A DNA stretch of 64,000 nt from Secundilactobacillus odoratitofui DSM 19909 = JCM 15043 (GCF_001434895.1 NZ_AZEE01000029.1:287267-351266); one strand, 5' to 3'. Positions 1 through 9,738 are shown, counted from the stretch's first letter. The notes: generated by a model not told the origin, from the sequence alone. Made by a program: numbers and translations.

Positions 1-1241
1 GTGAAGCCCAGCATAACAGCGGCAAAGGTAGCAGGTGCGCCAGCTGAAATGGCAACGGCAAGTAGAGCACCATACATCGCAGTAACGTGCGCTGTCCCTG
101 AAGCAAACAGATAATGGCTGTAGAAGTAGAAGAGTACCAAGACAACCATCACAACGCCCCAACTCATACCATGAAGGCTGTTACCCAATGCTTTAGAAAG
201 CCATGGAATGAAGCCTAAAACGTTCAATTCGTTGGCCATAAAGATCAAAATTGAGAACCAGAAAATCGTGTTCCAAGCACCTGTTTCGCTTAGCACATCT
301 TTAACGCTCAAAACGCCAGAAATCAAAAGCAATGAAACGGCCAGGAAGGCAACGGTCGTAGCATCCAAACCGATGAAACTTGAAAGCATCCAAAGTACCA
401 AGGCAATCACGAAAACACAGCCCATGATCTTTTCAGGTAAAGTAACTTTACCCATTTCGGCTAATTCTTTATCAGCCCATTCCTTAGCATTAGGGGTTTC
501 CTTAATTTCAGGTGGATACATCTTGTAAATCAACCATGGTACAACAGCCAATGAAATTACGGCTGGTACAACGGCTGCAAGGAACCAGCTCATCCATGAA
601 ATTTCAACGTGTAAACCTTTGGCCAAAGCAACGGCAACCAAGTTAGGCGCCATCGCAGTCATGAACAAACCAGACGTGATAATGTCACCGTGGAATTCAG
701 AGAAAATCAGGAATGAACCAATCTTACGTTCAGTCCCATCCTTAGGTGATGACCCGAAGGTATCAGATAAAGATTCAATGATTGGGTAAACAATCCCGCC
801 GGCACGCGCCGTGTTACTTGGTGTGGCTGGTGAAGTCACCAGATCGACACCAATTAAGGCGTAGGCTAAACCAAGGGTCTTTTTCCCGAATAATTTGACG
901 AAAATAAGGGCAATTCGACGGCCAAGACCGGTGTTAATGAACCCACGTGATAGGAAGTAAGCCATCCCAATCATCCAAACAGTCCCATTACCAAAGCCAA
1001 GAGTTGCATCATCAATTGATACAACGCCTAGTAGAACTGCCAATGTTAAACCAACAAGTGCAACCCCGGCAATCGGGATTGGTTGTACGATACAGCCAAG
1101 AATCGTTGCAACGAAAATTGCCAGCATGTGCCAAGCAACTAATGAAACACCATCTGGTCTGAATCCTGCACAGAACCAGATGATCAGGCCGACTAAAATC
1201 GGCCAGAAGAATTTTTTGTAGTTAATCTTATTGAGTGTCAT
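1..1241 (-). CDS. DASS-family dicarboxylate/anion transporter, 3' end cut
   Basis: Integral membrane carrier of the divalent anion:sodium symporter (DASS, SLC13/CitT) family, expected to move C4-dicarboxylates or citrate-like anions across the cytoplasmic membrane. About 413 N-terminal codons are present; the C-terminus lies beyond position 1. The protein starts MTLNKINYKKFFWPILVG, has many hydrophobic segments, and carries the family SNT signature at residues 142-144 (SPATPSNTARAGG), which in the family contributes to sodium and carboxylate binding. The ATG has a GGGGAG ribosome binding site. It follows the fumarate reductase gene by 25 bases on the same strand, so it is probably the last gene of the fumarase/fumarate reductase operon, importing malate/fumarate or exporting succinate. 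Substrate and direction are inference. Confidence 0.9.
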   Translation of the reverse strand, partial: MTLNKINYKKFFWPILVGLIIWFCAGFRPDGVSLVAWHMLAIFVATILGCIVQPIPIAGVALVGLTLAVLLGVVSIDDATLGFGNGTVWMIGMAYFLSRGFINTGLGRRIALIFVKLFGKKTLGLAYALIGVDLVTSPATPSNTARAGGIVYPIIESLSDTFGSSPKDGTERKIGSFLIFSEFHGDIITSGLFMTAMAPNLVAVALAKGLHVEISWMSWFLAAVVPAVISLAVVPWLIYKMYPPEIKETPNAKEWADKELAEMGKVTLPEKIMGCVFVIALVLWMLSSFIGLDATTVAFLAVSLLLISGVLSVKDVLSETGAWNTIFWFSILIFMANELNVLGFIPWLSKALGNSLHGMSWGVVMVVLVLFYFYSHYLFASGTAHVTAMYGALLAVAISAGAPATFAAVMLGF

Positions 1242-1266
1242 CCTTTTAGCTCCCCACTAAAACGTC

Positions 1267-2661
1267 CTATTTTTGACTAATGTAGTTGTAAACTTGTTCC
1301 CCAGCTTGACGGCCAAAGATTACAGTCTCAGCAATTGAGTTACCGCCGATCCGGTTGTTACCGTGCAAGCCACCAACGATTTCACCAGCAGCGTACAACC
1401 CGTTGATTGTTTCCCCATCTTCTTTGAGGACTTCCGTCTTGTGGTTAATGGCGATACCACCCATGGTGTAATGAACGGCTGGTGCAATGTGAATTGCAAA
1501 GAACGGCGCCTTGGTAATATCGCGGTCCATCCCAGTAGAACGACCAAAGTTGGTGTCATTCTTACCAGCAACAGCGGCATTCCAATCAGCAACAGTTTGC
1601 TTCAACGTTGCAGCATCAAAACCAAGTTGGTCCGCTAATTCATCAAGTGATTGACCGGTGTGAACCAAGCCAACGTGATCATAGAATTCAACGGCCTTTA
1701 CACGGTCACGAATTCCTTGATCAAAGATGAGGTATGCGCCACCTTCGTTTAAGCCATCAATGGCAGCGGTCACGTTCTTACGGGTATCCAATTCGTTCAC
1801 GAAACGATCGCCATGTTTGTTGACAAGAATGGCGCCTTCACCACGGACTGCTTCACCAATTAGGTAAGCGTGTGGTGTATCTTGTTGAACAGTTGGGTGA
1901 ACTTGAACTTGGTCCATGTCAACTAACTTGGCACCTAATGATTGAGCTAGCTTGATCCCATCACCAGTAGCGCCTGGTTGGTTAGTCGTCTTCAACCCTT
2001 CCAAGTCGGGACGGTACTTCGCCAATAATTCTTGGTTAGCACCGAAACCACCGGCAGCTAAAACAACTGCATCAGCCGTCAGCGGACCGCTTTGCTTACC
2101 AGTTGTGGCCTTAACACCAGTAACCCGACCGTTTTCAGTCGTTAATTCTGTAACCTTTAAGCCGGCAAATAGCGGAATACCCGCCTTTTGGACCTGCTTC
2201 AATAATTCAGTCACTAAGAAGGCGCCAATTGGGGCCATTGAGCTTGGTCGGTGGGTCCGCATCTTGCTCATCCCACCAGTAATCGTAATGTCATCCAAGT
2301 GGATGTCGTGATCCGACAGCCAATCGATGGCCAACGCTGCGTGTTCTGTAAAGTACTTCAGCAACTCAGTATTGTTCTTGTTGCCGCCGCCCTTTAAAGT
2401 TTCAGCGTAGAATTCTTCGTAGCTATCAACCACGTGATGCTTTAATTGGATGTTAGTTTCCGCAGCATTCATCCCAGATGAAGCCCGGTTAGTGTTACCA
2501 CCCAAGTTATCCATTTTTTCTAAAATAACGGGTGATAATCCTAATTCGTGTGCCTGAATGGCAGCTGTCATACCAGCTGCACCAGAACCAACCACAATCA
2601 CGTCGTAGTGTTTTTTAAGCTGCGTAATTGGTGTTGGGTCAAAATGAAATTTTTCAGCCAT
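1267..2661 (-). CDS. FAD-dependent fumarate reductase (flavocytochrome c / urocanate reductase family)
   Basis: Soluble flavoprotein of 464 residues that should reduce fumarate to succinate, using it as an electron sink. The FAD-binding dinucleotide fold is at residues 21-50 (VIVVGSGAAG, then acidic E49). Active-site motifs of the family are visible: VQVHPT near 253-258, AVRGEGAIL near 271-279 with the catalytic-type arginine at 273, and GDRFVNEL near 284-291; GNNRIGGNS lies near the C-terminus. The length fits the flavin-only form: there is no N-terminal FMN-binding domain and no heme domain, so an NADH or flavin donor must come from elsewhere. RBS GGAG precedes the ATG. It lies downstream of fumC and a small peptide gene, in the order fumarase then reductase then carrier. 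A related enoate/urocanate substrate cannot be excluded, but context favours fumarate. Confidence 0.93.
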   Translation of the reverse strand: MAEKFHFDPTPITQLKKHYDVIVVGSGAAGMTAAIQAHELGLSPVILEKMDNLGGNTNRASSGMNAAETNIQLKHHVVDSYEEFYAETLKGGGNKNNTELLKYFTEHAALAIDWLSDHDIHLDDITITGGMSKMRTHRPSSMAPIGAFLVTELLKQVQKAGIPLFAGLKVTELTTENGRVTGVKATTGKQSGPLTADAVVLAAGGFGANQELLAKYRPDLEGLKTTNQPGATGDGIKLAQSLGAKLVDMDQVQVHPTVQQDTPHAYLIGEAVRGEGAILVNKHGDRFVNELDTRKNVTAAIDGLNEGGAYLIFDQGIRDRVKAVEFYDHVGLVHTGQSLDELADQLGFDAATLKQTVADWNAAVAGKNDTNFGRSTGMDRDITKAPFFAIHIAPAVHYTMGGIAINHKTEVLKEDGETINGLYAAGEIVGGLHGNNRIGGNSIAETVIFGRQAGEQVYNYISQK

Positions 2662-2672
2662 GTTTTATACTC

Positions 2673-2759
2673 CTATTCTTGTTCTTCTGCCGCCGTCATG
2701 ATAATCATGCCAGCCAGTAAGCCTAAGCCACTGAGTGCTAATAATGTGAATAATCCCAT
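2673..2759 (-). CDS. 28-residue single-span membrane peptide in the fumarate operon
   Basis: A small open frame in the 117-base gap between fumC and the fumarate reductase gene. It reads MGLFTLLALSGLGLLAGM, followed by IIMTAAEEQE and a TAG stop. An AGGTGA ribosome binding site stands 5 bases upstream of the ATG. Residues 2-21 are a continuous hydrophobic helix with small residues (GLGLLAG), and the last four residues are acidic/polar, the usual layout of a small bitopic membrane protein. The stop is 11 bases before the reductase start and the reductase RBS begins at the stop, so the three genes look translationally organised as one operon. I do not recognise a family. It could tether the soluble reductase to the membrane or assist the carrier; that is speculation. 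It is too short for default gene callers. Confidence 0.7.
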   Translation of the reverse strand: MGLFTLLALSGLGLLAGMIIMTAAEEQE

Positions 2760-2778
2760 CACAATCACCTTTTCCGTC

Positions 2779-4164
2779 TTACTTTTCGTCGATATTAGTC
2801 ATGTTGATTGGTACAACCCACTCGTCGTATTGTGCTTCAGTTAATAAGCCTGACTTCAAAGCAGCTTCCTTCAACAGTGTGCCTTCAGCCAATGCTTCTT
2901 GGGCAATTGTGGCACTTTCGTGGTAACCGATGTGTGGTGATAAAGCCGTAACCGTCATTAATGACTTCTCTACCAATTCTTCCATCCGTTCTGAGTTAAC
3001 TGTCAAGCCGTGGATCATCTTGTCTGCAAAACCACGCATGGTTCCTTCGAGTAATTCAGCTGATTCAAGGAAGGCGCTGATCAGAACTGGCTTATAAACA
3101 TTCATTTCAAAGTTACCTTGACTAGAAGCCAAGTCAACAACGACATCGTTACCCATGACACGAACAGCTGCCATGGTGATGGCTTCAGCTTGGGTTGGGT
3201 TAACCTTACCTGGCATGATTGATGAACCGGGTTCGTTAGCTGGAATGTTTAATTCACCGTAACCGGCACGAGGACCTGAAGCTAAGAAACGAACATCGTT
3301 AGCAATCTTCATTAAATCAGCAGCCAACGTCTTCATGGCACCGTGAACCACGTTTAAGCCTGAGTGGTGGGCCAAGCCGTAGAACTTGTTGCTATCAGCG
3401 GTGAACTTCAAGCCGTAAACTTCGCCCATCTTGTCGGCAATGATCCCTGCAAATCCAGGAGCAGCGTTTAAACCAGTCCCAACAGCGGTACCACCCATTG
3501 CTAATTCGCTTAAGGTCTTACCAAGGGTCTTCAAGTAATCAAGGTCATGTTCCAAAGCACTGGCCCAGCCTGATACTTCTTGGCCAAAGGTCAATGGCGT
3601 TGCATCTTGCAAGTGGGTCCGGCCAATCTTAACGGTCTTCCAGTACTTTTCTTGCTTAACCTTTAATTCATCAATCAAGTGTTGGGTTGATTCTTCCAAC
3701 GCCTTCACAGCCTTAGCAGCGGTAATGTTCATGGCCGTTGGGAAGATATCGTTTGAACTTTGACCCTTGTTAACATCATCATTAGGTAAGATTTCGATAT
3801 CAGCGTTTAACTTAGCGGCTTGGTGAGCAACCACTTCGTTAACGTTCATGTTGGTTTGAGTACCTGAACCAGTTTGGTAAATGACCAATGGGAAATCCTT
3901 ACGTAAATCTTCATCGCTTAATGCTAATAAGGTATCAATTGCTTCCACAATCAAGTCTGCTTTAGCAGCATCGATGTTTTTTAGTTCCTTGTTAGCCGTA
4001 GCAGCGGCTTTTTTAATTTGAAGCAACGCTTTGATCAGTTCCAGTGGCATCTTTTCACCAGTTGGGAAGTTGTTACGACTACGTTCAGTTTGAGCGCCCC
4101 ATAATGCGGTTGCTGGGATTTTAACTTCACCAATTGTATCTGATTCAATTCTGTAATCTGACAT
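2779..4164 (-). CDS. fumC: Fumarate hydratase class II
   Basis: Cytoplasmic class II fumarase (461 residues) interconverting malate and fumarate without an iron-sulfur cluster. The fumarase/aspartase superfamily signature GSSIMPGKVNPTQ is at residues 313-325 and the active-site GRTHLQDATP at 181-190; GSGTQTNMN near 99-107 binds substrate. Full length for the family. I chose the ATG at 4164 (MSDYRIESDTIG) because GGAGG lies 8 bases upstream; an in-frame start ten codons earlier lacks a ribosome binding site and would add a non-conserved tail. It is the first gene of the operon with the small membrane peptide, fumarate reductase and a dicarboxylate carrier, which together form the reductive branch from malate to succinate. 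A candidate catabolite-response element lies 240 bases upstream. Confidence 0.97.
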   Translation of the reverse strand: MSDYRIESDTIGEVKIPATALWGAQTERSRNNFPTGEKMPLELIKALLQIKKAAATANKELKNIDAAKADLIVEAIDTLLALSDEDLRKDFPLVIYQTGSGTQTNMNVNEVVAHQAAKLNADIEILPNDDVNKGQSSNDIFPTAMNITAAKAVKALEESTQHLIDELKVKQEKYWKTVKIGRTHLQDATPLTFGQEVSGWASALEHDLDYLKTLGKTLSELAMGGTAVGTGLNAAPGFAGIIADKMGEVYGLKFTADSNKFYGLAHHSGLNVVHGAMKTLAADLMKIANDVRFLASGPRAGYGELNIPANEPGSSIMPGKVNPTQAEAITMAAVRVMGNDVVVDLASSQGNFEMNVYKPVLISAFLESAELLEGTMRGFADKMIHGLTVNSERMEELVEKSLMTVTALSPHIGYHESATIAQEALAEGTLLKEAALKSGLLTEAQYDEWVVPINMTNIDEK

Positions 4165-4553
4165 GTTGTTAACCTCCAATTTAATTAAAAACATTTAAAT
4201 AACCGACAATTACTAGTGATATCTTTCACTAACGACACCAGTTTAAAACGGTCAAAACTTTATAGTCAAACCCAATATAGGTTATTACGTTCATTTATGA
4301 ACTTGATATATCAGTGCTTAAAGGGGCATATATTCACAAACTACATTGAGTACAATTTAAATGTAATTTTATTTTTGATGTTTACATTTTCACTAAAGAA
4401 TTATGGAAGCGTTTGCAATTTTATCTTTATTCATTGTTGCTACTAGTCACCGTCTATTTCGTTTCATTTATGCTATTTTTGTCTTATTTATAGTAGAATT
4501 AAGTATCATGATTTCATATATCGTCGCAATACATTCTTCTGGGAGGGGATTTT
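4165..4553. other. Divergent intergenic region between fumC and a lipoprotein gene
   Basis: A 389-base AT-rich region containing promoters for both directions. Two short dyads are visible: TAGTGA-N6-TCACTA at 4214-4231 and GTTCATTTATGAAC at 4289-4302, both on the fumC side, and a cre-like site at 4403-4418. Short open frames here have no convincing ribosome binding sites and I do not call them genes. No specific regulator can be assigned to the dyads. Confidence 0.5.
4403..4418. promoter_or_regulatory. Candidate catabolite-response element (cre)
   Basis: ATGGAAGCGTTTGCAA matches the CcpA consensus WTGNNARCGNWWWCAW at 15 of 16 positions (the mismatch is G in the last W before CA). It sits between fumC and the divergent lipoprotein gene. 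CcpA control of fumarate respiration genes would be reasonable, but a single match in an intergenic region can be chance. Confidence 0.4.
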
Positions 4554-5357
4554 TTGCACCACGTCCGACAACTCATTTTCACCCTTTTCACGTTTAGTTT
4601 GGGCTTATTCCTCGTTGGTTGCGGTCATCAAAGCAAGCCTCAGCCAGCCACTAAATTAGCGTTCGTTCAATCTGGGCAGCATAATCAGCCCCGTATCTGG
4701 TTTCAATTTCAACAAGATAGCGCTAGCGTTACAGCCCACTCGACCATCACTAGCATCTATTTACTTCGAAACGGCCGAGTCACAACTTACATGATGCCAA
4801 CGGGTCATCAAAAACTGACCTTAGCGCTTGTCGATCGACTATCAACTGGGAAACTCATCGAAACCGCCCGCAACAAAGATAAACAAGCCTACAAACAAGG
4901 TGTTAAAACACAACGTGCAACCTTAGCCGACAGTATTGCTGGCTTAAAAACTGATTTAAAGTCGTTACGTCAATCCAAAAGTAACAGTACCCAAATCAAG
5001 ACGTTGGAACGATACTTAAAAGTCAATCAATCGATCTATGACAATCCACAAAGTTATAGCGCGCCAAAGTCCTATCAGCTCACTGGCACTTTATCAAGTA
5101 ACGGTGAACAGTTTGGCCTAAAGCTCTTTCCCGTTAAGACGGTTCAGTATGGTGACGCGAACGTGATTATGGCTAACGCTACACCGTTCAATAATTTAAC
5201 CTATAGCAAGCGCCTCCAGCCAAAGCAGTTCGGTCAGCACCACTACGCGGGTTATCAGGCCGACATTACTGGTTATCACTATCAATTGTTGACCCGAGTA
5301 TCAGCTAACACCAAGATTATTTACGACACAGCTAAAACAACCGGTGTGTCAAAATAG
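4554..5357 (+). CDS. Putative lipoprotein, unknown function
   Basis: A 267-residue secreted lipoprotein. It starts at TTG (4554) behind a strong GGGAGGGG ribosome binding site. The signal sequence HHVRQLIFTLFTFSLGLFLVGC ends in a lipobox LVGC with the lipidated cysteine at residue 23. The mature part has a lysine/glutamine-rich, probably helical stretch (roughly residues 100-160, with RATLADSIAGLKTDLKSLRQ) followed by beta-rich sequence. I do not recognise a characterised family; such lipoproteins are common in lactobacilli. It is alone in its transcription unit, divergent from fumC, and ends at a strong bidirectional terminator. Confidence 0.85.
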   Translation: MHHVRQLIFTLFTFSLGLFLVGCGHQSKPQPATKLAFVQSGQHNQPRIWFQFQQDSASVTAHSTITSIYLLRNGRVTTYMMPTGHQKLTLALVDRLSTGKLIETARNKDKQAYKQGVKTQRATLADSIAGLKTDLKSLRQSKSNSTQIKTLERYLKVNQSIYDNPQSYSAPKSYQLTGTLSSNGEQFGLKLFPVKTVQYGDANVIMANATPFNNLTYSKRLQPKQFGQHHYAGYQADITGYHYQLLTRVSANTKIIYDTAKTTGVSK

Positions 5358-5396
5358 CGTGCTGATGCGACCAGCAGCCACATCTCGCACCATCAA

Positions 5397-5438
5397 AAAA
5401 GGATTGCAGACCTCCAACCGGGCGTCTGCAATCCTTTT
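5397..5438. terminator. Bidirectional intrinsic terminator
   Basis: Fifteen-base inverted repeat: A-run plus GGATTGCAGAC (to 5411) pairs with GTCTGCAATCC plus T-run (5424-5438), loop of 12. It separates the convergent lipoprotein gene and the membrane protein gene ending at 5471. Its 5' arm resembles the terminators at 30877 and 56913. Confidence 0.9.
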
Positions 5439-5470
5439 AGTTTAGTTAATGCATCAGTGCAAAGCTTAGC

Positions 5471-6079
5471 TTACTGAGCGCTCTGACTACTTTCATTCAT
5501 CAAAGTCGCCTTACCATCCTTAACGCTCAAGATAAGTGGGCCTGACTTAGACTTTTTAAGTTGTAGCGTATAGCTCCCCTTTAAGGCCTTATCAATTGAT
5601 TTGGACATTTTAACGTAATTGGCTGAAAGCGAAGCAATCGATTTCTTGTTGGTTACCGGATACTTCCACATCGTTGTGACCGATTTAATGAAGTCAGCCT
5701 TGGTAGGTGTCACCGTAAAGGTCTTCGTGTCGGCGTTAAAGCTGACCGTTCCAACCGTTGCGTTATAAGATTTGTTTAGTTGCTTTAACACGTTCTGCTG
5801 GTTCTGTTTTAACTTAGCCGCAGATTCAGCCTCTGCGTTCTTTTTGGCAAAGTACTGATTTGAGCTAACGTTTTCTTGCTTTGAAACTTTTTGGTTAGGA
5901 CCTGAACTTGACCAGCCGTTTTTATAAACGTAGCCGGCACTAAATAACAGTCCAAGAATACTAACAATGGTCAAAATTCTTGTTGTTCCGACTAACCCAT
6001 TATAATGCGAAGCATACCACCATGACATCACGCCCATCAGCGTCATGACGCCAAATACAAAAATCAACACAATCCCCAA
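5471..6079 (-). CDS. Membrane-anchored protein of unknown function
   Basis: A 202-residue protein with two hydrophobic segments near residues 2-22 and 33-53, then a lysine-rich coiled-coil-like linker (about 60-105, with KKNAEAESAAKLKQNQQNV) and a probably extracellular C-terminal domain of about 100 residues. The start is TTG at 6079 preceded by AGGGGGAC. A TATAAT hexamer (complement of 6122-6127) stands about 45 bases upstream. I do not recognise a characterised family; similar two-span proteins with a small secreted domain occur in lactobacilli. Monocistronic, convergent with the lipoprotein gene. Confidence 0.8.
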   Translation of the reverse strand: MGIVLIFVFGVMTLMGVMSWWYASHYNGLVGTTRILTIVSILGLLFSAGYVYKNGWSSSGPNQKVSKQENVSSNQYFAKKNAEAESAAKLKQNQQNVLKQLNKSYNATVGTVSFNADTKTFTVTPTKADFIKSVTTMWKYPVTNKKSIASLSANYVKMSKSIDKALKGSYTLQLKKSKSGPLILSVKDGKATLMNESSQSAQ

Positions 6080-6274
6080 TTTAATGTCCCCCTATAACTT
6101 TTAATCGCTTTGGTTTCCTACATTATAAGCCTAACCGCCGTGAGAAGACTAGCCGTTTAGCTACAATTCACCTAATTTTGAACGGTTAACCCCAGCATTT
6201 GCCGTAATAGCTGTCATCAATATCTTATTTGCTGACTTGCACACGTCACAATACCGACTAAAAAGCGCCCAAAC

Positions 6275-6323
6275 AAAAATTGTCTCTACCAACTGCTAAG
6301 TGCAATTGGTAGAGACAATTTTT
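6275..6323. terminator. Bidirectional intrinsic terminator after gdhA
   Basis: Perfect 18-base inverted repeat (arms 6275-6292 and 6306-6323) with A/T runs at both ends and a 13-base loop. It lies just downstream of gdhA. Confidence 0.93.
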
Positions 6324-6342
6324 AACTAGTTAAACCACAGTC

Positions 6343-7734
<1,392 letters not shown>

Positions 7735-7962
7735 TCAGTATAGCACACGATTGTTTACTAATAAACGTTTCATAAACTGGCTGAAATGCCGGTATTATGG
7801 GGATAGAATATTATTCTATATTAAAAAATGATGAGATATTAAGAATTTCTTAAGAAACGGCATTACCTTTTCTTTATTATCTTTTAAGTTAGCGTTAAGC
7901 TCCCCTCGGTATAGTTAAATCATTCAATCAAACAAAAGACGCAAACAGAAAGGACGTTGCCT

Positions 7963-8088
7963 ATGTCAGTCACAATTGCACCATCACCAGTTCAAACCAT
8001 GTTGAAATCAGATAAACAGCACACCATTAAGATTCCACCGGTAACGCTCCAAGAAGATCCAAACAAACGCCGCTTTTTAGGAAATTAA
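7963..8088 (+). CDS. 41-residue small protein of unknown function
   Basis: A short open frame with a good ribosome binding site (AAAGGA, 9 bases before ATG) and its own terminator about 100 bases downstream. The product begins MSVTIAPSPVQTMLKSD and ends in NKRRFLGN; it is hydrophilic, proline-containing (IKIPPV) and has a basic C-terminal patch. No signal peptide or membrane segment. It sits alone between gdhA and apbE, divergent from gdhA. I do not recognise it. The isolated transcription unit with terminator supports a real gene, but a short untranslated or regulatory RNA with a fortuitous frame is possible. Confidence 0.6.
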   Translation: MSVTIAPSPVQTMLKSDKQHTIKIPPVTLQEDPNKRRFLGN

Positions 8089-8183
8089 CGCCGGCTTTCC
8101 TAAAGTGTAAGGCCTCCAAACAAACTTTAAACTGCCTCGACTAACATCAAGCATCTTGGGATAATTCCAAGCATATCAGTAAA

Positions 8184-8229
8184 GCACCCTTGAATTCCTA
8201 ATTATTAAGGCATTCAAGGGCGCTTTTTT
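8184..8229 (+). terminator. Intrinsic terminator
   Basis: GCACCCTTGAATTCCT (from 8184) pairs with AGGCATTCAAGGGCGC (to 8223), two mismatches, followed by a T-run to 8229. It ends the small-protein transcript on the plus strand and faces the convergent apbE gene. Confidence 0.8.
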
Positions 8230-8240
8230 AGTTTATAGTA

Positions 8241-9215
8241 TTACATTAATTCATAAGACTGATCAGTCAGCAAAAAGCTATCCTTCAATCCTGAAGAGAT
8301 TGCAACTTTAAAATCACGCGTCACAAAAATGGCCTCTAAACCCGGTTGCTTTTCAATTAACGGCAGCCCCTTATCAATATCTTGATAAAATGCTTCGGTT
8401 GTCCAAATATCGCCGTCGATCGACAAGTCGCTGACAATCGTAACGCTTTCCAAATCATTTTGAATCGGATAACCCGTCTTAGAATCAAACATATGATGGT
8501 AGTTATGCCCGTCAATCACTAGGTAGCGTTCGTAGATACCAGATGTCACCACCGATTTGGCCGGTGTGGTCAAGATGCCCAAAGCGACGTGACGCTGTTG
8601 TACCGGATTTTGAATGCCAATGCGCCACTGACCGTTTGGCCGGGTACTGTTTCCCACCAGTAAAATATTGCCGCCGAGATCGATAATGCCGCTCTTAACA
8701 CCGCGCTCTTCCCAGAGCGCTTTGACGCCATCCGCAATATAGCCCTTCGCAATGGCGCCCAGATCAATTTCCATACCAGCCTTGGTCAACAGAACCGACT
8801 GGTCTTCATCATTGAGCTTAATGTCGTCAGGATTAATGAGACTGAGACGTTGTTTAATATCGTCGTCTGCGGGTAAATTAGCGCCATCAAACCCGATTTT
8901 CCAAAGTTTCACCAATGGGCCAATGGCGGTATTAAACCCTAACTGCCACTTACTGACTTCTACCGCCCGTTTAATCAAGCGATAAGTCGTCTCTGAAACT
9001 GGCACTGCTTGGTGGCCAGCCGCATGGTTAACAGACATCACTTCTGAAACTGGTCGATTAACCGTTAAAATATCTTCGTAATGCTCGATTAAATGAAACC
9101 CTGCGTCTAGGTCCGCTTCAGTTGCTGGTTCATTAACGGACAGACTAATTGCCGTACCTAACCCATAGTATTTTTTGCTGATCACAGGTATCACGTCCTT
9201 CCACTCTTCATACAT
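8241..9215 (-). CDS. apbE: FAD:protein FMN transferase
   Basis: ApbE-family enzyme that covalently attaches FMN from FAD to threonine or serine in FMN-binding target proteins. Recognisable family motifs: TVNRPVSEVMSVNH near residues 51-64, DLGAIAKGYIAD at 151-162, IIDLGGN at 177-183, and TAGIYERY-like VTSGIYERYL in the C-terminal half, with the metal-binding acidic residues characteristic of the fold. The annotated ATG lacks a good ribosome binding site; a GTG ten codons later (9185) has GGAAGGA upstream and may be the true start. No signal peptide or lipobox is seen, so it appears cytoplasmic, unlike many Gram-positive homologs. No FMN-binding target is encoded here: the fumarate reductase in this window lacks that domain. 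Confidence 0.93.
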   Translation of the reverse strand: MYEEWKDVIPVISKKYYGLGTAISLSVNEPATEADLDAGFHLIEHYEDILTVNRPVSEVMSVNHAAGHQAVPVSETTYRLIKRAVEVSKWQLGFNTAIGPLVKLWKIGFDGANLPADDDIKQRLSLINPDDIKLNDEDQSVLLTKAGMEIDLGAIAKGYIADGVKALWEERGVKSGIIDLGGNILLVGNSTRPNGQWRIGIQNPVQQRHVALGILTTPAKSVVTSGIYERYLVIDGHNYHHMFDSKTGYPIQNDLESVTIVSDLSIDGDIWTTEAFYQDIDKGLPLIEKQPGLEAIFVTRDFKVAISSGLKDSFLLTDQSYELM

Positions 9216-9655
9216 AGCTTAACTTTAACACATCGCCGGTTTTTCCGAAAAGCTATTTCAGAGTAAAACACGTGATGACTTTAGCTGATTAAACATGTCT
9301 TAAAGACAAAAAAACGAACCTTCACCCGGCTTCAGGATAAGGTTCGTCAGTTTCCACATTAGTCATTTGAGGCGAGATCACCTCTTTGAACTAGGGTGAG
9401 AGGGCCTAGTTCGTTATCTGAAAATCGAATTTGCACTTCTAACGCTAAGTTTTGGTAATTTGAATCACCACCAACTTGATATTGCTTGATGAGTTTGTAA
9501 CAGATTGAATTTAGTCACAACCGTTCGGCGTTTAAACTTGAATTATCGTTTCTTTCATCCGCATGTCATCCCTTTACTTATTTTGCCGGTGAAGCTTATG
9601 TATCCGTATGTTACAATAATTTTTTACCACCACCCTTTCTTTCAAAAGGGGTAAG
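9216..9655. other. Non-coding region downstream of the leader/attenuator
   Basis: About 440 bases without a convincing gene. On the minus strand it continues from the terminator at 9656-9689 and ends in a second terminator at 9307-9346. Between them are a dyad AACTAGG-N9-CCTAGTT around 9389-9411 and a nine-codon frame near 9541-9570 with an AGGGATG-like ribosome binding site. It may be a leader RNA, or the remains of a deleted gene that the leader once controlled. Confidence 0.4.
9307..9346 (-). terminator. Intrinsic terminator
   Basis: On the minus strand CGAACCTT pairs with AAGGTTCG (arms 9339-9346 and 9315-9322) followed by seven T residues. It is the second terminator downstream of the leader peptide and stands about 90 bases before the apbE start. 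Confidence 0.7.
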
Positions 9656-9689
9656 AAAAAAGCCGGAAGCTTGAACAGCTTCCGGCTTT
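9656..9689 (-). terminator. Attenuator-type terminator downstream of leader peptide
   Basis: On the minus strand AAAGCCGGAAGC pairs with GCTTCCGGCTTT and runs into six T residues. It is about 50 bases after the stop of the 19-codon leader. Between the leader and this hairpin, CCCGC (segment 2) can pair either with the preceding GCGGG (segment 1) or, as TGCCCGC/GCGGGCA, with a following copy (segment 3), which gives alternative structures. I do not see an arm that clearly invades the terminator. Confidence 0.75.
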
Positions 9690-9738
9690 CACCAACGCTG
9701 CCCGCGATTTGGCGGGCACTAAAACGTGGCCCGCGATG

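Noticed and set aside
4216-4597. Two overlapping short frames between fumC and the lipoprotein gene
   Set aside because: No ribosome binding sites, AT-rich composition, and they cross promoter elements and the start of the lipoprotein gene.
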